Position numbers and translations under genes: made by a program. Below are positions 6,263 to 13,509 of a stretch of 22,919 nt of DNA, in pieces. Under the pieces are notes generated by a model. It was given only the letters and a program-made list of their open reading frames with translations, searched no databases and was not told where the DNA came from. Where the stretch lies: positions 1-22,919 of the forward strand of contig SFFS01000037.1 of NCBI GenBank assembly GCA_004557805.1. The letters are read 5' to 3'. Source of the DNA: Clostridiales bacterium. GTDB taxonomy: Bacteria > Bacillota > Clostridia > Christensenellales > Aristaeellaceae. Numbering within the stretch: position 1 is the stretch's first letter; every line of letters begins with the position of its first letter.

Positions 6263-6717
6263 TGGAAATCTACACCGACCGCGACGGCGAGGTCATTCTC
6301 AAAAAGTATTCCCCCATCGGCGAAATCGCGGCGTTCGCCAAGGATTACACGGAATCGCTCTTCCGCTCGATGGGGCACATCGCCTGCATCTGCGACCGGG
6401 ACATGGTCGTAGCGGCCAGCGGCGTGCCGCGCAAGGAACTGTGGGACAAGCCCATCAGCCACGATCTGGAGACCGCCATCCAGAACCGTCAGAGCGTGAC
6501 GATCAACAAATCGGCGGGCGGCAAGGTGTTCTCCGTCACCAACGAGGAAGACGGCGGCACCTACACGGCGCAGGTATTCTCCCCCATCATCGCCGACGGC
6601 GAAGCGATCGGCGGCGTGCTGCTGCTCAGCCGCGAGCAGGGTGTAAAAATGGGCGACACGGAGCTGAAGGTGGCGGAAACCACGGCCGGCATCGTCGGGC
6701 GGCAGATGGAACAGTAA
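6253..6717 (+). pseudogene. spoVT: spoVT 3' fragment (GAF-type sensory domain), interrupted by integration
   Basis: 154 codons plus stop. The sequence runs from GDPLEIYTDRDG through YSPIGEIAAFAKDYTESLFRSMGH, CICDRDMVVAASG, KPISHDLETAIQNR, a variable loop, SPIIADGEAIGGVLLLS and ends GRQMEQ, which is the pattern of SpoVT after its AbrB-like N-terminus. SpoVT is normally about 178-180 residues: a swapped-hairpin DNA-binding domain of ~50 residues and a GAF-like domain. The first ~30 residues (with the consensus ending ...RIREGDPLEI) are missing and replaced by recombinase linker sequence. SpoVT regulates forespore genes under sigma-G in Bacillus. The fragment cannot bind DNA by itself. All other parts look intact, as expected if the gene is rebuilt on excision. 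A terminator follows 19 bases after the stop. Confidence 0.88.
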
Positions 6718-6736
6718 TCGCAAAAGCAAAATCCAG

Positions 6737-6771
6737 CCGGGAGGGAAACCTTCCGGTTTTTTTATTTTTTT
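6737..6771 (+). terminator. Rho-independent terminator after spoVT
   Basis: CCGGGAGG (6737-6744) and CCTTCCGG (6749-6756) pair over eight bases with one G-U pair and a GAAA tetraloop, followed by TTTTTTTATTTTTTT. It is the original spoVT terminator and is followed directly by a palindromic repeat. Confidence 0.92.
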
Positions 6772-6790
6772 CCGCGCAGAGCGCGAAAAA
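6765..6790. repeat. Intergenic palindromic repeat, copy A
   Basis: T-run, C, CGCGC, loop AGA, GCGCG, A-run. The T and A runs extend the stem with one bulged C. Same design as the copies at 9852, 15254, 19813 and 22191. Confidence 0.7.
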
Positions 6791-6849
6791 TCCAAACCGG
6801 CCCCGCGTCTTAAACGTCCTTAGCCGTCGAACCCCCGCCCCACGCTGAA

Positions 6850-6879
6850 AATGCCGCGGCTCTCAAAAGCCGCGGCATT
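6850..6879. terminator. Perfect 12-base inverted repeat between convergent genes
   Basis: AATGCCGCGGCT (6850-6861) and AGCCGCGGCATT (6868-6879) with a six-base loop CTCAAA. It lies 31 bases after the stop of the minus-strand flavoprotein gene. On the minus strand the stem is followed by ATTTTC, so it probably ends that transcript; it may also act as a barrier for the plus strand. Confidence 0.7.
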
Positions 6880-6910
6880 CTTCAACGCTTCGTGTTTCAG
6901 TTTCCGGCGT

Positions 6911-8668
6911 TTATTTCGCCGTCTCCGCCGCGTTCGCGCCTGCGGTGCGGCCCATCACCAGAATATCGGTCAGCGCATACGCGCCCACGCGATAGGTGCC
7001 GTGGATACCGCCAGTCGTTTCGCCCGCAGCATACAGTCCAGGAATAATCTGCCCCTGCGTGTCCAGCACATGCGCGCCCGCATCGATTTTCAGACCGCCC
7101 ATGGTGTAGTGCAGCCGCGTATGCCGTTCAGTCGCATAGAAGGGGCCTTCCTCGATGGTATTGCCAAACTTCTCGCGTCCGAACGCGTCCGTCTGTTCGC
7201 CCTTTGCGGCAGCGTTCAGGCCGTCCACCGCGGCGCGCAGGTTCTGCGCGTCCATGCCCATCTTTTGCGCCAGCTCCTCAATCGTTTCCGCAGAATATAG
7301 CGTGCCGTCGTCCAGCATTTTCTGCACCTGCTCCGTCACTTCTCCCACCGTGCGGCTGTCGTAGATCATATAGCAATGGCTGTTCGTCTGCCGGTTGATC
7401 GCCGCGGCCAGCACCTCGCCCTTCGCGTCTTCCGCCACGAAACGTTCGCCCTGCTCGTTGACGTAGATCGCGTCCGCAACCTTGGCCGCGGGACCCGCGC
7501 TGGACAGAAGAATCTTCATATACTGCATGTCCACAACGTCCGCGCCGGCTTCTTCGCCCATCACGATGCCTTCGCCCAGGCTGCCGGGGAACGCGCGAAA
7601 GTCCGTGTTATCCGCCGGGAAGTCGGGATCATATTCGTGCGCCATCTGCGAATTGGCCGCAAAGCCGCCCGTGGCGATTATAACCGCCTTCGCGCGGATG
7701 GTATATTCGACGTTCTCTTCCTGGTTCACGGCATGGATTCCTTCCGCGCCGTTTTCTCCGGTCAGAATATGGTCGGCCTTCGTATTGAGCAAAATGACCG
7801 CGCCCAGCTTCTCCGCTTCTTCGGAAAGCGTCTGCGTGAACACGCCGCCCAGCGCTCCAGAGAATCCTTCCGGTGCAACCGGCGCGATGGTGCGCAGGTA
7901 GGTCACGTCCTCGCCGTGCTTCTGCTGGATTTCAGGGTTCCAGTTGATGCCGTGCTGCGCGAGCCAGTCCGCAGTGTCATTCGCGTTTTTGCAGATATAC
8001 TCGATAATTTCCCGGTTCCCCTGTTCAGAGCCGCGGGTGTAAATATCGTTTGCAAAAACTTCCCAGCTGTCGCCGGTAATCCCCGCCGCTTCCTGCTGCG
8101 CGGTGCCCGCAACCTGCACGAGTCCGGAAGACAGCGCCGTCGTTCCGCCGACGGACGCCATCTTCTCCACGACCGTCACGCGCACGCCGTTTTCAGCGGC
8201 GGCTACCGCCGCGCTCAGCCCCGCGCCGCCCGCGCCGATAATCACAACGTCCGTCTCCAGCTCCTTCTGCTCCAGTTCGGCTGCGGTGGTTTCCTGCCGG
8301 GCCATCAGCGTCTCCGGATCGGCGCCCGCCATTTCCACGCACTGGCGCACGGCGTCCAGAATCGCGTTGCTGGTCATCGTCGCGCCCGTCACCGTATCCA
8401 CGTTCAGGCTCTGCTCCGCGACGATCTGCGCGGGCAGTTTTTCCAGCACGGGGCCGCCGATGGACGGCGTTTCGTTCTGGCTGATTACCTCGATGGACAG
8501 AATACTGTTCTCATCGAAGGTCGTCGCCAGCGTCACATCGCCGGCCATGCCCTTCGCACTCGCCTGATACGTTCCGGGGGTAAACGCGGCTTCCGCCGCC
8601 GCGCCCGTGGACAGCGCCAGCAGCGCCGCCATCAGAAGCGCGAGAATGGTTCTCATGGATTTACGCAA
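6911..8668 (-). CDS. Secreted FMN-binding and FAD-dependent flavoprotein reductase (fumarate/urocanate reductase family)
   Basis: 585 residues. The TTG at 8668 is preferred over the ATG four codons later, because AGGAG (complement 8679-8683) is ten bases upstream of TTG. A signal peptide spans about 1-26 and ends AAAEA, with no lipobox. Residues 28-115 are an FMN-binding domain with DTVTGAT (91-97), the motif to which ApbE transferases attach FMN covalently at the last Thr. Residues 138-580 are the flavocytochrome c / fumarate reductase flavin domain: GAGGAG (145-150), E168 ending the Rossmann fold, GGTTALSSG, IIATGGF, and a C-terminal HYTMGGLKID and PGLYAAGETTGGIHG. Family members take electrons from membrane flavoproteins and reduce small unsaturated organic acids outside the cell. 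The usual NRLGGNA after GGIHG is replaced by TYRVGAYA, so the substrate may differ from fumarate. The divergent AraC-type regulator is the likely controller. Confidence 0.9.
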   Translation of the reverse strand: MRKSMRTILALLMAALLALSTGAAAEAAFTPGTYQASAKGMAGDVTLATTFDENSILSIEVISQNETPSIGGPVLEKLPAQIVAEQSLNVDTVTGATMTSNAILDAVRQCVEMAGADPETLMARQETTAAELEQKELETDVVIIGAGGAGLSAAVAAAENGVRVTVVEKMASVGGTTALSSGLVQVAGTAQQEAAGITGDSWEVFANDIYTRGSEQGNREIIEYICKNANDTADWLAQHGINWNPEIQQKHGEDVTYLRTIAPVAPEGFSGALGGVFTQTLSEEAEKLGAVILLNTKADHILTGENGAEGIHAVNQEENVEYTIRAKAVIIATGGFAANSQMAHEYDPDFPADNTDFRAFPGSLGEGIVMGEEAGADVVDMQYMKILLSSAGPAAKVADAIYVNEQGERFVAEDAKGEVLAAAINRQTNSHCYMIYDSRTVGEVTEQVQKMLDDGTLYSAETIEELAQKMGMDAQNLRAAVDGLNAAAKGEQTDAFGREKFGNTIEEGPFYATERHTRLHYTMGGLKIDAGAHVLDTQGQIIPGLYAAGETTGGIHGTYRVGAYALTDILVMGRTAGANAAETAK

Positions 8669-8784
8669 TTTTCTTCCACTCCTTTTTCTGCGTTTTGCAT
8701 CGTTTATTTTCTCACTTTCTTTTTAAAAGCACATTGTCGCGATCTCACATTTTTATTGTCATTACATAAGATTTGTTCTTGCTC

Positions 8785-8813
8785 TTGCCTTCGTCTTTTT
8801 TTGCCGCTATACT
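8785..8813 (+). promoter_or_regulatory. Probable promoter of the AraC-family gene
   Basis: TTGCCT (8785-8790) and TATACT (8808-8813) are 17 bases apart, 28 bases before the TTG start at 8842. The divergent space 8669-8841 must also hold the promoter of the flavoprotein gene, but I see no convincing pair of boxes on the minus strand. Confidence 0.6.
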
Positions 8814-8841
8814 GTCAGCGGCGAAGCGAGGAGGAATGAAT

Positions 8842-9801
8842 TTGATCGACGATATGACGCAGGCGCTGGACTGGTATAAGAATGTAGACTGGCAGCGGAA
8901 TCCGTTTCCGCAGCAGATGTCCTCTCTGCCCAACGACGGCACGCGCGTTCTCGCGCCGATTGATGCGGACGAGAAGGGCTTCCATATCCGGCTGCACAAG
9001 GCCTCGAACGAAAATCCCCTGCTGCACCGTCACGGCGGGTTCGTGCTGCTGTACATGTATCGCGGCGCGTGCCACACCTGCATAAACGCTCAGTCCCTGC
9101 TTCTGCGTCCGGGCGATATTCTGCTCATTTCGCCCAACGTGCTGCACCGCAATCAGCTTGCCGAACCGGACGCGCTGATGTTCCATTGTCACATCGAATG
9201 CTCCATCCTTTCAGGAATGATTCTTCCGCTCGTGCGTGAGGACGTGACGCTCTCCTCGTTCATTCTCGATTTTATCCGCGACGCAGGCAGTCAGAGCACG
9301 CTCTATTTCCCTGCATATGGAGCCGATCCCGCCATTGCCGGCGCGTTTGAAAAGATCATCATCGAATACGCCGCCAGGCAGCCGATGTATCAATCCCTTC
9401 TGTGCAGCGAATTTGCGCAGCTGCTCATGCTGCTCGCGCGCAAGAAATACAACCTGTCGGCGGCCTCCTACGGAACGCACGCGCGCGTTTCCGAGGTGCT
9501 GGACTATATCAGCGCGCATTATGCCGACGCGACGCTGGCCGAAACCGCGCGGATATTTCATTATCATCCGAACTATCTTTCCTCGCTGATCCGCCGGCAG
9601 ACAGGGCACAGCTTTTCGCAGCTGTTACAGACCTACCGGCTTTCCCGCGCCTGTTTCCTGCTGCAAAACACGCCGCTTTCCACAGAGCAGATCGCGCTGC
9701 AGGTCGGCTATAAGGATGTGAGCAGCTTTTATAAGGCCTACAAAAAGAATTTCGGCGTAACGCCCCGGGGCGAACAGCAGGAAACGAACCCCTCCGCCTG
9801 A
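8842..9801 (+). CDS. AraC-family transcriptional regulator
   Basis: 319 residues from TTG 8842. AGGAGG at 8829-8834 is seven bases upstream of this TTG but only one base from the ATG at 8836, so the TTG is the better start. The N-terminal half is a cupin-like sensor domain: LLHRHGGFVLLYMYRG, then LLRPGDILLISPNVLHRN, as in AraC-type ligand-binding domains. The last ~100 residues are two helix-turn-helix units: VSEVLDYISAHYADATLAET with YHPNYLSSLIRRQTGHSF, and LSTEQIALQVGYKDVSSFYK with FGVTPRG, the family signature. It is divergent from the secreted flavoprotein gene and probably activates it in response to the reduced substrate or a related carbon source; this is inferred from position. Nothing looks broken. 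Confidence 0.93.
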   Translation: MIDDMTQALDWYKNVDWQRNPFPQQMSSLPNDGTRVLAPIDADEKGFHIRLHKASNENPLLHRHGGFVLLYMYRGACHTCINAQSLLLRPGDILLISPNVLHRNQLAEPDALMFHCHIECSILSGMILPLVREDVTLSSFILDFIRDAGSQSTLYFPAYGADPAIAGAFEKIIIEYAARQPMYQSLLCSEFAQLLMLLARKKYNLSAASYGTHARVSEVLDYISAHYADATLAETARIFHYHPNYLSSLIRRQTGHSFSQLLQTYRLSRACFLLQNTPLSTEQIALQVGYKDVSSFYKAYKKNFGVTPRGEQQETNPSA

Positions 9802-9851
9802 AAGCGCCACACAGGAATCAGGGACAGTTCTCCAGCAGAGCCGCCCCTGCG

Positions 9852-9940
9852 TTTTTTTCCGCGCAAAGCGCGAAAAAATAAAGTTCTCCGCAGCGAAACT
9901 TTTTCCGGATAACCCGCGATGAAAAAACTTTCGCCGCGGG
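9852..9940. repeat. Composite intergenic palindromic repeat, copy B
   Basis: The first palindrome (9852-9878) is T-run, CC, GCGC, loop AAA, GCGC, G, A-run. It is followed by a second stem AAAGTT (9880-9885) / AACTTT (9897-9902) with loop CTCCGCAGCGA, and a third stem CCCGCG (9913-9918) / CGCGGG (9935-9940). The first two parts share their layout with the copy at 15254-15308. The 363-base gap 9802-10164 holds this repeat, a weak possible terminator with a T7 run just before it (stem CAGGG/CCCTG), and the promoter region of the next gene; I see no coding sequence. Confidence 0.6.
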
Positions 9941-10046
9941 AAAACCGTTCTCATTGTGGCCATGCTTTTTATATTTACATAATTTCTCAGCGCCGCATAT
10001 TTCCGGGCAAAATTGTCTAAAAAGCAGCGTTTTCGTAAAATGCTGC

Positions 10047-10099
10047 TCATTTTTTGCCAAAGTTGCCTATTATTCTGTAAATGCCTTGTCATTTTTTGC
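10047..10099 (+). promoter_or_regulatory. Two 11-base direct repeats overlapping the regulator promoter
   Basis: TCATTTTTTGC occurs at 10047-10057 and 10089-10099, 42 bases apart start to start, which is about four helical turns. The second copy overlaps the -35 box and spacer of the promoter at 10086-10114. They could be operator half-sites for autoregulation by the gene that follows. Confidence 0.4.
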
Positions 10100-10114
10100 G
10101 CCGCACCCTATAAT
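10086..10114 (+). promoter_or_regulatory. Sigma-A type promoter of the GntR/LacI-type regulator gene
   Basis: TTGTCA (10086-10091) and TATAAT (10109-10114) are separated by 17 bases, 51 bases before ATG 10165. Confidence 0.85.
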
Positions 10115-10164
10115 CGGGCTGTCGACGAGTTAGTTTTCAAGAACTTCTTCGCCAGGAGGGGGCC

Positions 10165-11274
10165 ATGCTTCGATACATCGAAATCAAGCGGAACCTGACG
10201 GACCTTGTTATCAAAATGCATCCGGGCGAGAAACTTCCTTCGCGGCTTTCGCTGTGCAAAAAACTGGACACCTCGCGCGTGACGCTCGATAAGGCCATCG
10301 AGGAGCTTCGGCAGGAGGGCGTGCTGTATTCCATTAAGGGCAGCGGCACCTACGTGAACGCGCTCATCCAGGAAACCGTGCCCGTCACGGAAAACTGGGG
10401 ACTGATCCTTCCGAACGTGATGACTCCCGTGTTTGTGGAAATCACGCGGGCGATCGAGAATTTTACCGAGTCCAAGGGCATCAACCTGATCCTCTGCAAC
10501 TCGGATGAAGATATAGAAAAACAGGAAAATTATATCCGCAGGCTCACGGCTTCGCCCGTTTCCGGCTTCATCATGATCCCGGTCGTCTGCGACGATCTCT
10601 TCCAGAACATCAACGTTTACGGCCGTCTGCTGGAAACGCGCATTCCGCTGGTTTTCTGCAGCCGCGTCATTCCCAGTATCGACGTGCCGGTCGTGATGAT
10701 TAACAACTTTTACGGCGGCTATATCGCCACGCGCCATCTCATTTCGCGCGGCTACCGCCACATCGCGTTCGTCGCAGCGCACCGCAACAATAAAGGCACC
10801 GTCACCGGCGATCGCTGTCAGGGATATATCAGCGCGCTGATGGAGGAGGGCATTCCCGTCAACCACCGGCTGATCCTTATCGACAACAGCCACGACATCC
10901 GCGGCGCCTATACCGCGCTGCGCGCGCTGCTTGATTCCGGCGAGCCCGTTGACGCCGTTTTCGGCATCAATGACGAAATCTGCTCCATCGTATACGACGC
11001 AATCCGCGACAGCGGCAAGCGCGTTTCGACGGACGTCGGCGTAATCGGCTTCGATAACCTCGCCTCGTGCGAAACCATGAAGCCGCCGCTTTCCTCCGTC
11101 ACCTACCGCGGAATGGATATCGGCTATAAAGCGGCGGAAATTCTCTGGAACACCTCGCACAATCTCCAGCCCAAGCCCGATTATCCTTATTATTTCTGTC
11201 AGCCGCAGCTTGCCGTCCGTTCGAGCAGTCTCGGTCCCGGTCTGCCGGTCGAACCGGCTGAAAGCGATTCTTAG
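10165..11274 (+). CDS. GntR-headed, LacI-type sugar-responsive transcriptional regulator (AraR-like architecture)
   Basis: 369 residues; ATG 10165 follows AGGAGGG at 10154-10160. Residues 1-68 are a GntR-type winged helix with GEKLPSRLSLCKKLDTSRVT, AIEELRQEGVLYSIKGSGTYV. Residues ~75-350 form a periplasmic-binding-protein-like effector domain of the LacI family: WGLILPN, FTESKGINLILCNSD, SGFIMIP, IPLVFCSR, NNFYGGYIATRHLISRGYRHIAFV, DAVFGINDEICSIVYDAIRDSG, GVIGFDN and PPLSSV. This is the domain order of the arabinose repressor AraR. It probably represses the sugar-uptake genes that follow and is released by a sugar or sugar derivative; the ligand cannot be read from the sequence. The gene is separated from the solute-binding protein gene by only 54 bases containing an inverted repeat. 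Confidence 0.92.
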   Translation: MLRYIEIKRNLTDLVIKMHPGEKLPSRLSLCKKLDTSRVTLDKAIEELRQEGVLYSIKGSGTYVNALIQETVPVTENWGLILPNVMTPVFVEITRAIENFTESKGINLILCNSDEDIEKQENYIRRLTASPVSGFIMIPVVCDDLFQNINVYGRLLETRIPLVFCSRVIPSIDVPVVMINNFYGGYIATRHLISRGYRHIAFVAAHRNNKGTVTGDRCQGYISALMEEGIPVNHRLILIDNSHDIRGAYTALRALLDSGEPVDAVFGINDEICSIVYDAIRDSGKRVSTDVGVIGFDNLASCETMKPPLSSVTYRGMDIGYKAAEILWNTSHNLQPKPDYPYYFCQPQLAVRSSSLGPGLPVEPAESDS

Positions 11275-11294
11275 TTTCCATTTTGCGGAAACTG
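11274..11294. promoter_or_regulatory. Inverted repeat before the solute-binding protein gene, candidate operator
   Basis: AGTTTCC (11274-11280) and GGAAACT (11288-11294) are perfect seven-base arms with a seven-base centre ATTTTGC. It overlaps the last base of the regulator stop codon and lies 34 bases before ATG 11329. No T-run follows, so an operator is more likely than a terminator. A weak promoter could be TTGCGG (11284-11289) with an A/T-rich -10 about 17-18 bases on. Confidence 0.45.
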
Positions 11295-11328
11295 GAATAG
11301 AAAACCTATTTTTGAAAGGAGTCTCGGT

Positions 11329-12576
11329 ATGAAAAAGGTTCTTTCCCTGGTTCTCACCCTCTGTCTGATGCTGACGATGTGCTTTGCCGCTGTGGGCGAA
11401 GCCGAAGAACCCGTCACCATCAACCTGTGGCACCGCTGGAGCAGCTCTACCGAGCAGGCGCTGCTGAACGTTATCGCCGGTTTCGAAGCGACCCATCCCA
11501 ACATTCACGTTGAAGTGACCGCCAAGTCCGGCGAATACTTCGCCCTTCTGCAGTCGATGATCGCCGACGCTGCCGCCGGCAACGATCTGCCCGACGTGTT
11601 CGTGGGCGGCTACAACCTGCTCAACTACATCGCCACCGAGCTCAAGCCCACCGCCGTCGATCAGCTTGCCCCCTCTCAGGAAGCGCTCGACGCGCTGTAC
11701 GCCAACTTCAAGCCCGGCATGCTCGAGCTGTCCCAGTATGACGGCGTGCAGGTGGGTCTGCCCTATGCCGTGAGCATCATGCCCATGTACATCAACATGG
11801 ATCTGTTCACTAAGGCCGGCCTGACCGAAGCGGACATCCCCACCACGTGGGACGAAGTCGCCAAGGTTGCCGCGATCATCACGGAAAAGACCGACGCCAT
11901 CGGCGTGCAGATTCACAATATGGAAGACGCGTGGGCCGATCAGGCGCTCGTGTTCTCCAACGGCGGCCAGCTGCTTACCGCTGACAAGCAGCGCTGCGAT
12001 TTCACCAACGAAGGCGCTTTGGAAGCCATTTCCATGTGGCAGAACCTGTACACCAACGGCTATGCCTCCGCGCTGTCCTCCAGCGAAATCCAGTCTTCCT
12101 TCACCTCCGGCAACGTTGCCATCTACTGCACCTCGATCATGTCGATCAACACCATCCTCAACTACAGCGACTTCCCCGTGAAGGTCTGCAAGACCCCCGC
12201 GTTTGAAGGCCATGATCTGGCTCTGCCCTCCGGCGGCGCCGCGCTGATCTCCTTCACGCAGGACGACGCCAAGAAGGCGGCCGTCTGGGAGTTCCTGAAC
12301 TACGCCGCCGGCGAAGGCATGCAGGGCTGGGCGGAAGAATCCGGCTATCTGTGCCCCACCGATATCGAGCTGGAACTGAACGAATACATGCAGGCCGCCT
12401 ATGACTGCCTGCCCTATGCCGTGACCTGGGAATGCTGGCCCGGCGGCTCCATCGGTATGGAAATCGACCGCATGTGGATCAACGCCCGCAACGAAATCCT
12501 CTGGGAAGGCGCCGACGTGAACGAAACCCTGTCCGCGCTGGAAGAGGAATGCAACACGATGCTCGAAATGTCCTGA
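11329..12576 (+). CDS. Extracellular sugar-binding protein of an ABC importer (family 1)
   Basis: 415 residues; ATG 11329 follows AAAGGAG. A signal peptide of about 25 residues (MKKVLSLVLTLCLMLTM...) ends near VGEAEE. A Cys lies at position 18, but its context LTMC is a poor lipobox, so the anchoring mode is uncertain. The mature protein starts VTINLWHRWSSSTEQALL with FEATHPNIHVEV, the beginning of family 1 carbohydrate-binding proteins, and continues with DLPDVFVGG, GLPYAVSIMPMYINMDLF, TWDEVAKVA and W/Y-rich segments near the C-terminus (SGYLCPT, WECWPGGSIG) that would line a sugar site. It captures a carbohydrate and delivers it to the two permeases encoded at 13510-15241. A hairpin directly after the stop probably makes it the most strongly expressed gene of the operon. 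Confidence 0.92.
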   Translation: MKKVLSLVLTLCLMLTMCFAAVGEAEEPVTINLWHRWSSSTEQALLNVIAGFEATHPNIHVEVTAKSGEYFALLQSMIADAAAGNDLPDVFVGGYNLLNYIATELKPTAVDQLAPSQEALDALYANFKPGMLELSQYDGVQVGLPYAVSIMPMYINMDLFTKAGLTEADIPTTWDEVAKVAAIITEKTDAIGVQIHNMEDAWADQALVFSNGGQLLTADKQRCDFTNEGALEAISMWQNLYTNGYASALSSSEIQSSFTSGNVAIYCTSIMSINTILNYSDFPVKVCKTPAFEGHDLALPSGGAALISFTQDDAKKAAVWEFLNYAAGEGMQGWAEESGYLCPTDIELELNEYMQAAYDCLPYAVTWECWPGGSIGMEIDRMWINARNEILWEGADVNETLSALEEECNTMLEMS

Positions 12577-12599
12577 GTGTAAACGCAGGAGAAAAAATG

Positions 12600-12642
12600 G
12601 GTTGGCGCGGCGCAATCCGCGCCAATCCGTCCTTTATTTTAT
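12600..12642 (+). terminator. Hairpin with T-rich tail inside the sugar operon
   Basis: GGTTGGCGCGG (12600-12610) pairs with CCGCGCCAATC (12617-12627) over 11 bases with one G-U pair, followed by CCTTTATTTTAT. It probably acts as a partial terminator or 3' stabiliser, so the binding-protein message exceeds that of the genes behind it. Confidence 0.65.
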
Positions 12643-12660
12643 AACTCGGAGGCAAAAGCA

Positions 12661-13479
12661 ATGAGTTTTGTATACGACAAGCGTGAATATGCTGCATCTA
12701 CCTGGACGCTGGAACATATGCCCCTTCAGCAGGCGCTGGCCGCGCTGAACGCCCATGGGGTTGACAATGTCGAGATCTGGGCGGATACGGTGCATCTCGA
12801 CCCCAGAACGAAGCCGGATATCGGCCAGGTGAAGCAGTGGCTCAAGGGATACGGCATGCGCGTCCATTCGATTCATGCGCCCTTCCGCAATTACGACCGT
12901 CCCGCAGACGACGCCGAATTCTGCCGGATGCGCACGGATAATATCAAGAAAACCGTCGATTTCGCGCAGGCGCTCGATTGCGGCATCGTCGTGGTTCATG
13001 CGCTGGACCGCAACGAATACGATTATCCCACCAGCCAGCTGTCGATCGTACAGGACTATATCGGCGAAATCGCCGAACATGGCCGCCAGCGCGGCGTGCA
13101 GATTGCCATCGAGGATATTCCGCTTGGCAGCAATCCGGACGAAATTTATACCTCGCTCGCCAACCAGAAGAAGCTGTTCGCAGGGCTCGGCGTCAAGTTC
13201 TGCCTCGATATCGGACATGTCCCGCTGCTGGGCGCGGATATGTTTGAGGAAATCGACGCCGCCGGCAGCGACCTGATTACCCTGCACATCCACAACAACT
13301 CCGGCAAAACGGACGATCATAATCTGCCCAACGACGGCGTGCTGGACTGGCCGCGGATTCACGACTATCTCCGCGAGCACGGCTACAAGGGCGAATTCGT
13401 GCTGGAGCTGTACGGCGGCCCCACCGTCGAAAGCGAAATGGACGTGCTCGACCGCACGGACGCGCTCTGCCGCGGATAA
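12661..13479 (+). CDS. Sugar phosphate isomerase/epimerase-like TIM-barrel protein
   Basis: 272 residues; ATG 12661 follows GGAGG at 12648-12652. The protein is of the xylose isomerase-like TIM-barrel family (IolE/IolI and tagatose/ketose 3-epimerases). Recognisable parts are VDNVEIWAD near strand 1-2, VHSIHAPF (68-75), IVVVHALD, VQIAIEDIP with E151, FCLDIGHVPLL with D183 and H186, LITLHIHNN with H209 and H211, and FVLELYGG with E249. These Glu/Asp/His/Glu residues are the usual divalent-metal site, so it is predicted to be an active metal-dependent isomerase or epimerase. Sitting between the binding protein and the permeases, it most likely acts on the imported sugar or its first product. 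The exact substrate cannot be assigned. Confidence 0.88.
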   Translation: MSFVYDKREYAASTWTLEHMPLQQALAALNAHGVDNVEIWADTVHLDPRTKPDIGQVKQWLKGYGMRVHSIHAPFRNYDRPADDAEFCRMRTDNIKKTVDFAQALDCGIVVVHALDRNEYDYPTSQLSIVQDYIGEIAEHGRQRGVQIAIEDIPLGSNPDEIYTSLANQKKLFAGLGVKFCLDIGHVPLLGADMFEEIDAAGSDLITLHIHNNSGKTDDHNLPNDGVLDWPRIHDYLREHGYKGEFVLELYGGPTVESEMDVLDRTDALCRG

Positions 13480-13509
13480 TCCCTGTCATTACTCCGATGA
13501 GGTGATTTC

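Larger units (their letters stand above)
5905..6717 (+). pseudogene. Serine recombinase C-terminal region fused in frame to the 3' part of spoVT
   Basis: This frame starts being family-like at TTG 5905 but has no ribosome binding site, so it is best read as the continuation of the recombinase after the frameshift. Residues 1-80 (LYADHRNSVIRLNRVSRTAL, DLEFLIERITVYEDHIDV, DALLHV) match the C-terminal end typical of clostridial serine recombinases. After a variable alanine/serine/proline linker (about 81-112) the frame passes without a stop into GDPLEIYTDRDGEVILKKYS at base 6253 and on to GRQMEQ at 6714. That second part is the C-terminal body of SpoVT. The product, if made, would be a recombinase-SpoVT fusion; the simplest explanation is a site-specific integration junction. 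Confidence 0.85.

Noticed and set aside
6765..6790. Palindromic repeat as an ordinary terminator
   Set aside because: On both strands the T-run precedes the stem and the A-run follows it, the opposite of a Rho-independent terminator; the true terminator is the hairpin at 6737-6756.
7376..8839. Long plus-strand open frame antisense to the secreted flavoprotein gene
   Set aside because: Arg/His-rich shadow; the minus-strand frame has a signal peptide and all flavin motifs.
10108..12615. Open frame of about 835 codons on the minus strand across the regulator and binding-protein genes
   Set aside because: Antisense shadow of two clear plus-strand genes, with biased composition and no start signal.
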